Both the position numbers and the translations under genes were made by a program. A stretch of DNA of 64,000 nucleotides from Cylindrodendrum hubeiense (Eukaryota; Ascomycota; Sordariomycetes; Hypocreales; Nectriaceae): positions 1 to 64,000 of the forward strand of contig JAANBB010000197.1 of NCBI GenBank assembly GCA_014621425.1, in the 5' to 3' direction. Below the pieces are notes generated by a model. That model was not told the origin of the DNA and ran no database searches. It worked only from the letters and a program-made list of their open reading frames with translations. This document shows, in pieces, positions 21,247-31,097 of this stretch; within the stretch, counting starts at the first letter, position 1; each line of letters starts with the position of its first letter.

Positions 21247-21869
21247 GATTGCAGGGATGGGCGTTTCTCTATGCCGGATGCAGGATTGTCTTCGCAGGTG
21301 ATGTCCAAAATGCGTGCCCTATTTGGAAGTATTATTACGATATGCCATCCCAGATATGCACATTGCCCAATTTGTTGAGCGCGCGATGGTAAAGGTTGCA
21401 AGGGGCCAAAGACGCACCTGGACCGAGATGAAATTGCGGGGATTAGATTGTAAGTCGGGACAATACGGCACGTGACAGTCATATCCTGCGATAAGGCCTG
21501 AATTACACTTCGCAAGCTTCACTATTTCGCCCTAGCAATGAAGCTACAACCTATTGCTTGGCGGGCAAGTATAAACAAAATATGTGCACTTCAATTTTAC
21601 CAGACAGAAGGATGGGGGACGTAGTTGTATTATATCTCACAGAGGGCTCGAGGTAGCTCTTAAATACGCGTATAATTTGCGATCCCAGGAGCTATGATGA
21701 GCGCCCTGAGTCAGGAAGCAAAAGCCATAAGCCGGATCTAATGGACCCGGCTCTTTGAGACTGAACCGATGTCTCCATGGCTTATCATCATGAGCTGATA
21801 ATTCTGCCATAAGCGGCGAAATATGCGATTGGCCGGGAGCCGAGCAAGCTAATCTATATCAAGGTCTAG
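21247..21869. other. Promoter of the Zn2Cys6 gene and 3' region of the GNAT gene
   Basis: No gene seen. Runs into the 3' end of the minus-strand acetyltransferase. An AT-rich patch at about 21570-21680 is the only compositional feature. Confidence 0.45.
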
Positions 21870-22711
21870 CTAGGTTCGTTTTCCCTTCATTTCTCCTTGG
21901 GGACCTTCTCTCATCATGTAATAAAAGGACGTTACCCGACTCGGGTCATCTTCGTCTCGAAGTAACCCTTCATCTACTAGTTTGAATCCGTACTTCTCGT
22001 AAAATGGGACGTTTGTGGGATTCGTGCACTCCAGGAAGCATGGCGAATCGCCTATACGGAGCACTACCCAGTCCATAATTCGGCCGCCAACGCCCATACC
22101 CTGGGCGTCCGGTCTAACAGCAGCGATCTCAAGATAGAAGACTGATCCAGGGGCATATCTGCCTGTGATGCGCCTGAAGGCTTCATTGTGATGGGCAAAC
22201 ATCACGGCAACCCGCTGCCAATAAGTCAGCTCAGTGCTCTCCATCGTATGTTCAGGTATCATAACTTGCCTTTTCGTCACCCAAAGTCTCACTCGGTCGG
22301 TACCAAAGGAAATCCCAGAAGTATCTCATGTATGAACCCCACCACCACGGCCTAAGCCAGCGACACGGTGGGCGAGGGGGGTGCAGGAAACAGACGCCGA
22401 CACTGGTAGGCGTGTCTTCCTGAGTGACTGCTTCCATTCCTATTCCCCCCAGGATGTAATCGCGAACTCGAAATTCCTGCCATGTCTGTAGGGCGGGGAG
22501 GAGGCTGTCCCAGCGCGGACCAGCTGGGTCACGATAGAGCCAACAGATGAGAGGGTCCGAAGAAAAGGAAAGGCTCAACGTCTCTGCAGCGGCCGCTACC
22601 GACTTGGAATCTGCAAGACGCTGTCAGTTTCTTCGATTTTGCAGGGAAGACATTGGACATACCGAAGCCCAGCGGTCGCATTCGGATTCCGAGACGAGTT
22701 GGGTTGACCAT
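21870..22711 (-). CDS. GNAT-family N-acetyltransferase
   Basis: Exons 22711-22663, 22610-22270 and 22214-21870; 244 aa. The acetyl-CoA motif A appears as VRPDAQGMGVGGRIMDW (the RxxGxG type, here QGMGVGG), followed by the YEKYGFKLVDEG strand typical of GNATs. The first intron is GTATGT..TTGCAG. The second begins GCAAGT after AAG and ends TTGGCAG with a CTGAC branch, a probable GC-AG intron. Without it the frame hits a TGA at 22252. It should transfer acetyl to an amine of unknown identity. It is divergent from the DUF3237 gene. Confidence 0.82.
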
Positions 22712-23266
22712 GGCAGAATGTCAACAAATCTAGAGTGGGGGTCGGTTTTCTTTGTACCGCGACTCAAGAGATCATTTAGTTCTCGCCGAATTCGGGAGAC
22801 TGGGGGCCATTTTGTAAATTGGAGGCGTCCTGTTTTAACACAGCACAATGCTGCCCCGGAACTGGCGGGACATCCACGTCCCCTTGTTTCCATGGTGGAA
22901 ACTAAATCACATCAGCCGATGCGCCTGAATGCCGCGGCTGGGCCTTCTAAAAGCGGTAAGCTCTATCTGCAAATGCAGGGCTCGGTAGTGGTACCGAGGG
23001 CATTATCTCAGCGAGCTATCCCATTATGACAGGCGGTGCCGCGCTTCAAAGCGGGGGACATTAGCGTCGTGATGGATAACACATCTCTGCGTGAGGCCCA
23101 CCCTTCTCCATGTTGGTCCTTTCCGAGTTCGAAGGGTCTGAACCGTTCTAGTTGTGTGTCGAGACTGGAATCAAAACAAACTGGGTATATCCTCTGAACC
23201 CTTTCAATGCATTTTGTTTCTCTGTCGTCCTAATTTCCACCTCCTTTGACTGTTCCAGACATCATC
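22712..23266. promoter_or_regulatory. Bidirectional promoter region (GNAT / DUF3237)
   Basis: 555 bases between divergent starts. CGG-containing sites occur (CGGGACATC, CGGTAAGC), as Zn2Cys6 regulators often use, and a CCTCTGAACCC/TTTCTCTGTC pyrimidine tract precedes the plus-strand ATG. Regulation is inferred from layout. Confidence 0.35.
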
Positions 23267-23908
23267 ATGGTTCAACAAGACCAAGCGTTCCTTGACAGCC
23301 CGGGAAATGAGCTGTACCCCGAAGTACCCCATATGCGATCGCCACACTTGGAGTTTGTTTATCGTCTTGTTGCCCAGATGCATCCAACCGACGGCTACGA
23401 CATAGAGAATGTTCAAGGCACAGGCGTTACCCGTTCAATTGGCCATATCCAGTCTGGTACCGTCAAAGGTCCGGGGATCAATGGGGTCGTGGTGGAAAAC
23501 AGCGGTGCTGATTGGGCTGAGCGAGTCCATTCGCAAAAGGTAGGGTTGCAGCAAGCATGTACCGCCATCTGCTAACAATTTTAGATTTACTACAAGCTTG
23601 ATGCACGATATGCCATTCGCACCGATGACGGCCACCATGTGTTCATTCAGGCTCGCGGTCTCTTTAGACCAGGTCCCGGAGTCGACTTTGACTACGATGG
23701 CGGTGGCAAGAACAGCTTTTCCCAAGACGAAGTTGAGTACTTCACACACATGACATTTGAGGCTGCTGGTGACGGACCCTACAACTGGATGAATGGCATT
23801 GTCGCTATCGGTGCACTACAAAGCTTTGAGCGCAATGCTATCATCGATTGCTGGCGTTTGACCAATTTCCCGGGATGTGCAGTGGAGAGTGTCTATGTTG
23901 GTAAATAA
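23267..23908 (+). CDS. DUF3237-family protein
   Basis: Exons 23267-23539 and 23585-23908 give 198 aa. The 45-bp intron is GTAGGG..TTTTAG with a GCTAAC branch. Its order of elements matches DUF3237: an N-terminal LEFVYRL strand, the GxxxGPGINGVVVENSGADW turn, KLDARYAIRTDDG and FEAAGDGPYNWMN. The family is a small beta-barrel of uncertain catalysis that recurs in fungal catabolic and secondary-metabolite clusters. No signal peptide. It starts 556 bases from the divergent GNAT gene and is followed by the MFS carrier on the same strand. Confidence 0.82.
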
Positions 23909-24595
23909 GTAGATCTAATCAGGGTATCTGAATCGAAACATCTAGCTTGTAAATTGATACCATCCGCGTAGTAATTATACGTGTATACTATTAGCGAATG
24001 CTACTATAACAACCTTGTAATTGACTGCCATGGCCTAACTTGCTTTGTCGTGCCACTTGCACACGGTCCGATTGTGCTCTCAGTCCCACCATTCCTGCGC
24101 TGAGGGGACGGCACACAACCTATCTCACGGCATATCTCACGGCATGTGTCCAGACGACACGAATCTTCGCCATCTCTCATTTACCTCGGGCCGTTCTCCT
24201 ACACTTGTCATTGCAATACTGCAACGCCACTCCCAATCCCTGGGGAATTAGCGTTTCATACCCCGCATGCGACTTGAATCTTCCGGTTTATCTTTGCCCC
24301 TGTTGGAATGAGAGCAAGCCCTGTTGGCTTCAGGCCGCTAACTCGATATGGCAGCCGGAGCCGTCGGGCTTATCTCACATTCACACAGATAGTGATCATG
24401 AGCTCCGTTTGTTCCAGGCGTCCCAGGGCGTCCACAACATAGCAAGCATCTCGGTTGTTGGTTTCAGTGCAGGCCTGGCAATGCAAGGCATTTAAACCAA
24501 CCACACTTCTGCTACTTCTGCACCATAAGCTCCCTCTCCCTCTCCCCTCATCTTTACATCTTTGACTTATTTTGTGTGCCTCAGCTGTATCGACA
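23909..24595. other. Intergenic; promoter of the MFS gene
   Basis: No gene supported. A long CT-rich tract (CTCCCTCTCCCTCTCCCCTC at about 24531-24550) lies just before the MFS start codon and looks like a transcription-start region. Confidence 0.45.
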
Positions 24596-26593
24596 ATGGC
24601 ACCGCACATCGGGCTCCCTCCGGCCGATTTCACAACACCCCCTGGCACAGTCCGTCTCCTCGGAGGTCTATATATCCCACATTGCCCCTAGTACGTAAGA
24701 TCGCTCGACTAATACGGCATCGCAGAGGATGGACACCTTGAAAATCACCAGGTTTTGCTGCACCCAATCCCAACCGATGATCCCAATGATCCCCTGGTAC
24801 TTTTCTCCTGTCTCAAAAAGTTCTCCAGCCAATCCTAAGATAATCGCTTCGCAGAATTGGACTTCTGCCAGGAAGGCCGCGAATTTTATTCCCATCCTAG
24901 CCATCACAGCCGTGATCTTCACGCAGTGAGTTATCCGATGGAGCTCCTCGCCGCCAGAGCTAACGTTAAAGCTTGGCCTCAGAACCTCTTTGCCTCTGAT
25001 CTTTTGGGTCCTTTGGATCCCCGAATTCGGCTGGACTTACGATCAGCTCAACAACTCACAGGCCATTGGTCTTGTTGGAACGGCCACGGGTTGCATATTC
25101 TTCATTCCGCTCGCCATCAAGTATGGGCGCCGTTCAGTCTATGTGGTATCCATTGCGGTCATATTTGCTACTGCCGCCTGGCAAGCTCGGATGAAAACTA
25201 TCCTAGACTTGTATTTATCGACCTTCATCTTTGGACTTGGTAATGCCATAAATGAAACGATCGTTCAAATGACCGTGCGTAAATCCTATCCAACTCTGAC
25301 AGTCCACTGACACGTAGCTCTTTAGATTGCCGATTTATACTTTGTCCATCACCGCGGTACTGCGAATGGCGCCTACATGGTGATGGTTATGATTGGGGTA
25401 TGTCTCTTGGTTACCTTACCATGACCTCCAACACAACTAACAATATCCAGAGCTTTCTCAGTCCCATCGCAGGTGGATATATGGCAGAAGGTGGCAACTG
25501 GAGGCAATGTTTCTGGGTCGTCTTTGCAGTGGAAGGCGTCTTGTTGATCTACTTCTGCCTTTTCTACGAGGAGAGCAAGTATATCCCGCGCATCGAAGCG
25601 CTGCGACAAGAATGCCCCGAACCCAGGTTAAGTCCTCTTTCCAAGAAGAATTCGGGATCCAAAAACCAGCTACAAACCGCGACGACTTCCTCTGATGCTC
25701 TGGAATCACGTGTCAGCATCAACTCCTCCATACCCGCAATTACTTGGCGCCAGCGGCTGCGCTTCATCACAAAGACCGACGAGAACCTCTGGAAGTGCGC
25801 ATATACCCCCTTTATTATACTGTTCCGGTTTCCTGCAGTCATGTACACGGCCATTCAGTACGCATTTTCCCTCTGTTGGATTTCTGCGCAAGCCTCGGTC
25901 ATCTCGATCGCATTTGCAGCCCCTCCTTACAGCTTTGGCCCTGCGGGCATAGGCAATATGAGCTTGGGTGTCTTTATTGGCTGCATTATCGGGTCCGTAT
26001 ACGGTGGTGTACTCTCAGATCGCACAGTCCTGTGGCTCTCTCGACGAAACCACGGATATTTTGAGCCAGAAATGCGACTGCATCTTCTTCACTTTCCTGC
26101 GGTATGCCTAGGCGGCGGCATGATCATGTTTGGGGTGACCACACAACGGGTATTTACAACCATCATCCTGACCATGCGTACATACTAATAGCAGCAGGGT
26201 ATGCACTGGATATACCCCAGTCTGGGTGGTGCCATTTTTGGATTCGGAATGGGCAGCATTGGTGATATTGCGCTTTGTCTACTCATGGATAGCTATCAAG
26301 TTGTGAGTGGCGTGCCATGTTACGAAGCTCCGTTCTAATGTGAATAGGTCACTGGTGAAGCGTTTGTCGCAGTTACATTTGTCCGGAATTGTGTAAGCAT
26401 TGCCATCTATTTTGCGGTTGTTCCGTGGATGAATGCCCAGGGGATACAAAACATGTTCATCGTCATGGGCTTTTGGGGTATGGCAGTGGGGTTTATGCAT
26501 GTTGCTTTTATCTTGTGGGGCAAACAATGGCGAGAAAAAACAGCACCCATGTATGAAAGAATGGCAAAAGAGAGAGAGGGGTCACGTATTTGA
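24596..26593 (+). CDS. MFS transporter, DHA1 Hol1-like
   Basis: Eight exons: 24596-24665, 24726-24796, 24855-24925, 24983-25274, 25326-25397, 25451-26149, 26198-26302, 26348-26593; 541 aa. All junctions preserve phase. The cytoplasmic start carries the family signature HPIPTDDPNDPLNW just before TM1. About 12 hydrophobic helices are visible, and the loop 2-3 motif appears as KYGRRSVY. A long hydrophilic central loop rich in Ser and basic residues separates the halves. Hol1/DHA1 carriers in fungi export or import small organic molecules with protons; this one sits at the edge of the candidate cluster, so it may move that cluster's substrate or product. Confidence 0.85.
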
Positions 26594-26889
26594 AATTGGA
26601 TATCAGCTTCACCAGCAATCTAGGCCCCTGATGCGCGCTGTTTGGAATGATGGGAAGAAACGAAGTACAAGCCGGATCATTCATTAGGCTTCATCGCAAT
26701 ATTACATTATTTGCACGCTCTATACTCTATACTCTAATCCCAAAATACTTTTTAAAACATTAAATAATGATAGGTCCAAACCACTTCAGTATTGACATTA
26801 GACATTGCACGACAGAAATCCATCCGCATTCCAAGTGTCGCCCGCTTCATCTTCTATCTGAGGTGGTGGGTCAGGCACATGTTTGGATC

Positions 26890-28509
26890 TCAAGAATCCT
26901 CGGCACCTTTTGTAAGGACTAGATTGCTCTTACTAGCAGCATTATGCTTGCAAACATCCTTTCCTCTAAAAGCCAATTCGAAGAAGGAGTAGAGCTCTAC
27001 AAAGCTGTAGGCAAGAATGATCGGCAACATCAAGATCCAATGCAACAGGCCTCTTGTAACCCCCCGAAAACCCTTGTTGTAATTGTTATTGCTATCGCCG
27101 GGCACAGGTAGGTTCCAACGGACGAGAACGGTGACAATGAGCAGAAACACGTATTGCGTTCCCAAGAAGATGAAGCAGATGGTTGAAAAAAGAGAATCGC
27201 TGATGAAGAGTCGATCATGTTCGGCAGCAACCATGTTGATGAGCTGAACAGTGATGGGGGAAAACACAGAGAAGATGGCGCTAGCGCAGAGAACGAATCC
27301 ATAGTAGATGAAGAAGCGAGTAGCCCAGCTGATAGACAGATAGAGACTAGGCATTCGGTAGGTCTTGACAATGAAGTAATGGAAGACTTCGCCGGCGCCA
27401 ATGGTCCATCGGCGAACCTGAAGGGCCCATTCGCGGATTTCATCTGCGTAGTTGGCGCCAGAGGTCGGACCGTTGATGGAAATGAGATTCAAAGGCCGGA
27501 TGCGGATTTCTCGTTTTGTCATGATGGTGTAGCGAATCAAAGCAATAATATCCTCCATCTGATAGGCCGGGTGGGTAAAGGCGCCCTCCTCCAACAACTT
27601 GACACTGAGAGAGTAGTGAGACATGGGATTGATGTTCCAGGGAATCAAAACACCCATGAAGAAAAAGGTACGCAAAACACCGGTAATGTCGACAAAGAAG
27701 GGCATGGAGTCGCGCTTGTAGATGATGATGGATTGCCAGATGGAGGAGTGGCGGTCGGCGAAATCCAGCTTGGAGTACTCAGTTTCCAGCTCCAGCATGT
27801 ATTCGGGATCGAAAACAGCGTCGCAGTCGCAGTTGGTAAAGATGTGTTCGTATTTCTCATAGTTGTAGTCGTCATCTTGACGGAGGATCTGTAGGCCTTG
27901 GCGGCAGGCGTAGTTCATGTTGGAGCACTTGCCGCTGATTTCGCCAGGAATGCCCGAGGGGTGGAAGGTGACGATGAGACGGAGGAATTTGCTCTCGTAC
28001 TTTGCGTAGACTTCATCGCGTTTGGCTTCCTTGTCAGGTGTGCGGCATTCCATGCCAATAATGACGGAGATGCGGGATGTGGCATCTTTTTGCTGCACGA
28101 GGGAGTCCAAGGTGGTTTGCAGTACGCTCATGGGTTCCTTGTACAAGGTCATGGCAACTATGTGACGAATGGTTGAGTAGTCGTTGGCCGTGGCATCAGT
28201 TGATTCGACATCTTGAGCTTTTGTGGCCTTGAGCTTGTTTCGGTTGTTAATGGCGAGTGTTCGACGAATGGCGCAAATGGTGGCTATAAGCCAGATGAGT
28301 TGGAAAAGACCGATTATGATTATGATGACGACGTTGGTTGCTTGGTTGACATAGGGAATAAAGGGCATCCATAATGGAAATAGAAGAAAGGTGAAGATTA
28401 TTAGGAGAAATAATAGGTTCCAGCGGATATAGCGGTTGGCTGCTTCTAGTTTTGCAGCGTTGATGCCACTGTCTAGGCTCTCGAGAGATGAGGATGGTGA
28501 TGAAGGCAT
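26890..28509 (-). CDS. Processive GT2 glycosyltransferase (chitin-synthase-like)
   Basis: Intronless, 539 aa from the MPSSPSSS start (28509). Two N-terminal TM helices (WNLLFLLIIFTFLLFPLWMPF and NVVIIIIIGLFQLIW) precede the GT-A domain. NCDCDAVFDPEY gives the DxD metal site, YQMED the catalytic-acid region and QVRRW the QxxRW processivity motif. Several C-terminal TM helices follow. This is the layout of the polymerising GT2 family that holds chitin and hyaluronan synthases; fungal proteins of this length are the GT2 type needed for hyphal growth on solid surfaces in some plant pathogens. It should build a beta-linked glycan at the plasma membrane; the sugar is unknown. An upstream ATG at 28563 would add 18 residues. 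Confidence 0.85.
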   Translation of the reverse strand: MPSSPSSSLESLDSGINAAKLEAANRYIRWNLLFLLIIFTFLLFPLWMPFIPYVNQATNVVIIIIIGLFQLIWLIATICAIRRTLAINNRNKLKATKAQDVESTDATANDYSTIRHIVAMTLYKEPMSVLQTTLDSLVQQKDATSRISVIIGMECRTPDKEAKRDEVYAKYESKFLRLIVTFHPSGIPGEISGKCSNMNYACRQGLQILRQDDDYNYEKYEHIFTNCDCDAVFDPEYMLELETEYSKLDFADRHSSIWQSIIIYKRDSMPFFVDITGVLRTFFFMGVLIPWNINPMSHYSLSVKLLEEGAFTHPAYQMEDIIALIRYTIMTKREIRIRPLNLISINGPTSGANYADEIREWALQVRRWTIGAGEVFHYFIVKTYRMPSLYLSISWATRFFIYYGFVLCASAIFSVFSPITVQLINMVAAEHDRLFISDSLFSTICFIFLGTQYVFLLIVTVLVRWNLPVPGDSNNNYNKGFRGVTRGLLHWILMLPIILAYSFVELYSFFELAFRGKDVCKHNAASKSNLVLTKGAEDS

Positions 28510-28851
28510 ATTGGGTGGAATTTCTCTACAAGGAGAAAATGAATGTAGGAATAATGACAACACCTCAAACCGAGTATTAAGAAGCCTTCATCTGAATTGA
28601 ACAATTCTTGAGGGCAGTTTGGGGGGAGTTCTTCTTTTTTGTATACAGAGTCAGTTCTCCTCTGCCAACTGTGTACGTACTCGTTGTTTCCAATCTCCAA
28701 TCTCCAGTGCTCCATAATTCAGCTAGCTAACTGTCAACACTAGACAAAAGAAGGAATATTGACTGTTCTAGACTCCTCGTTTACTGGATTACCCATAATT
28801 TTGGGACCATTTCTTCCAGCGCACTTCATGAAATCGCTTAACTAGTGTATT
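28510..28851. other. Promoter of the GT2 gene
   Basis: 342 bases upstream of the glycosyltransferase, ending where the tandem repeats begin. No gene. Confidence 0.4.
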
Positions 28852-29440
28852 ACCTCTTCTAGCTACAGGGGCTTACGCTATTGGCCTAGTGCGATACTGG
28901 TAGCGCCACAAGGAAGCTATATAGCCTACGCTTGATAAGGCAGAGGCGTATCATTCGACTCCATTAGTATAATGAGCCGAAATCCGTGCAGCTATAAGGG
29001 GTTTTCAGCCACCAGTTCTGAAATTTATGCAAAAGCGCTGACCGTCGACCTCTACTAGCTATAGGGGCTTAAACTATTGGCCTAGTGCGATATTCGTAGC
29101 GCCGCCACAAGGAAGCTGTATAGCCCACACTTAATAAGAGGCGTATCATTCCAGCCCATTAGTAATGAGCTGAAATCCGTGCAGCTATAAGGGGTTTTCA
29201 GCCACCAGTTCTGAAATTTATGCAAAAGCGCTAACCGTCGACCTCTTCTAGCCATAGGGGCTTAAACTATTGGCCTAGTGCGATATTCATAGCGCCACAA
29301 GGAAGCCGTATAACCCACACTTGATAAGACAGAGGTGAATTATTCGACTCCATTAGTGTAATAAGCTGAAATCCGTGTGGCTGGCTGTAAGGCGTTTTAA
29401 GCCGCGAGTTCTAGAATTTAATGGGAAAGCGCTAACTTTC
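28852..29440. repeat. Three tandem copies of a ~195-bp unit
   Basis: Copies begin TAGCTACAGGGG at 28860, TAGCTATAGGGG at 29056 and TAGCCATAGGGG at 29249, so the period is 196 then 193 bases. Each holds the same blocks in order: TTGGCCTAGTGCGATA, GCGCCACAAGGAAGC, a purine-rich AGAGGCGTATCATT block, GAAATCCGTG, GGTTTTCAGCCACCAGTTCT and AAAGCGCTNAC. Many differences are C/T or G/A transitions, with a few small deletions. No coding potential is visible. It may be a satellite or mobile-element remnant altered by repeat-induced point mutation. Confidence 0.85.
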
Positions 29441-29993
29441 GTTACGGTCCAGTCCTAACCAGAATGAAACGTCTGCGCGTCTTGATAAACCTGAACAGTA
29501 CAATAAGCGTAAAACTAATTTGGAACTAAAAATAATACTAAGGGTTCGAGGCCCAAAAATTGAGAGACGAAAATACTCCTAAGATACTTCAAATCACGCC
29601 TTTACAGATGGTATCTGTTTTCTTTTTCCACTTTTTACTTTTTTGAATCGAGAGCCTTTGAAACCCGGAAGATAATGGGCGCCTCAGTGCTCAAGAAACA
29701 TTGTTAACGGCCTAATCGGCCTTTCCTTTTTCCTCATTTGGCAATATGGCTCAAAAACGTGGGAATTTTCTACTATCACTCCGTTCTAACCACATCAAAT
29801 CAAAAAGATCTTGCTGTGGCGCAATACAGTCAACAAAAACCCACACGGCCCAACGCCAAGGGCGAATGAGCTGAGTCGACGATTCAAGCGTTCCGATAAC
29901 AATAAGCCCATTCAGCCATCTAGATCTAGACCTTCCAGGCTATCAAGCTGCGGCGTTCAAATAGGAGACTAAGTCCAGGAGCGCGCTTCGGCA
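29441..29993. other. Intergenic, AT-rich
   Basis: Nothing gene-like seen between the tandem repeats and the small Cys-repeat frame. Confidence 0.45.
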
Positions 29994-30350
29994 ATGAGAC
30001 CATCTCTCTGCTCCATTCTCTGCACAAGATTTAGAGCAGCTGTCTGGATCTTTGATCCGGCATCTGGAACTCCACAAATCTTTTCATCAGCCATGGATTC
30101 AGTCTCGTACAGTGTCTCGGCCTGCTTTGATGGGGGTGTGTCCTACACCGTCACTTGTACGGGATCCGACTGCAGTCCGTTGGGAGACTTGTTTGGGAAC
30201 ATCTGCTCGAGCGACGGCAACACTGTCACTTGCACGTACGGCAACTGCACCGGCTCTGTCGATTACACCTCGATCTCGGAGCTTTCCGCGACGAATTCGA
30301 CTTTCCATGCAGCACGTATACATCCATTTCTAGCTTCCATGTGTCCATAG
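29994..30350 (+). CDS. Small Cys-repeat protein or fragment, unknown
   Basis: An intact 118-residue frame. Its centre has two copies of a pattern C..DG..(Y)TVTCT.G(S/N)C (CFDGGVSYTVTCTGSDC and CSSDGNTVTCTYGNC), like disulfide-bonded repeats of secreted fungal proteins. The N-terminus (MRPSLCSILCTRF) is not a convincing signal peptide, and the tail after SATNSTF loses this character. It could be an exon or relic of a larger extracellular protein. Function not assigned. Confidence 0.3.
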   Translation: MRPSLCSILCTRFRAAVWIFDPASGTPQIFSSAMDSVSYSVSACFDGGVSYTVTCTGSDCSPLGDLFGNICSSDGNTVTCTYGNCTGSVDYTSISELSATNSTFHAARIHPFLASMCP

Positions 30351-31097
30351 AGTAGTGGCGGTGAGGCGGTGAATATAATGGCATCGTTTGGCACGAATAC
30401 ACTCGTCCCGAAGGCCAACAAACAGAGGCGCTACAAATGATTCGTCGCTATCGAGAGCTAGTTTTAAGCTAATTTAGGGTGCAGTAGAGCAGACTGAAGC
30501 CGGGTGGTCGGCACTTTCGTCACAAATAATTCGATCCTATCGATGAGTAATGTCAGAAGGAATGAAGATATCTGCCACAGCTAACGGAGCCGCCTTTCCC
30601 TTAGGATCCGGAACGGAGCCGTGTTTTCCATGGGATCCGGGACGGATCCGTGTCTTTTATATATAGCTGGAATGGGGACCATTCCATCCCTCCGATCCTG
30701 ACCTTCCTACTAGCCCTAGATATCTCTACAAAAGATGGTCTGTAGTAGTATCAGCTAAACAGGAAGGCAAGAGTTTCCATCGTCATCAATTGCATCACAT
30801 TCATTTACATCGTTTAATAAGTAATGCAACACACAGGTTGCCCATCTGGAAGAGGCCCGAACAACCATAGCTTATGTATTCCAGACGCATTGATTATAGA
30901 CTTGGGTGAATATCTGTACACGCTGAAGCGAACTCTAAGCCTCCTGTGTAATCACAAGATGGAGTCCCAAGACATGGTTCTTCGATGTGAGAGGGCTCTT
31001 GACCTTACGTTGAGGTATCAATCTACGTCTATGGCACCCAGTGATCAACTATGTTGGAGGGGAAGGGTTTGCTCTTGAGATTCGACCTACTACTGGA
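30351..31097. other. Intergenic with a short direct repeat
   Basis: No gene. It contains the GGATCCGG direct repeat listed separately, followed by a TATATATAG stretch at about 30659. Confidence 0.45.
30604..30657. repeat. Direct repeat of a ~25-bp GC-rich element
   Basis: GGATCCGGAACGGAGCCGTG at 30604 recurs 29 bases later as GGATCCGGGACGGATCCGTG. The second copy contains the palindrome CGGATCCG. A degenerate third piece (ACGGAGCCG) lies just upstream at about 30584. A TATA-like stretch follows. It could be a regulator site or repeat debris. Confidence 0.6.

Noticed and set aside
24040..24495. 151-codon plus-strand frame before the MFS gene
   Set aside because: No domain, no signal peptide and no homology-like pattern; it overlaps the expected promoter of the transporter.
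27217..27894. 225-codon plus-strand frame
   Set aside because: Antisense shadow of the GT2 glycosyltransferase; the GT2 motifs on the minus strand are clear.
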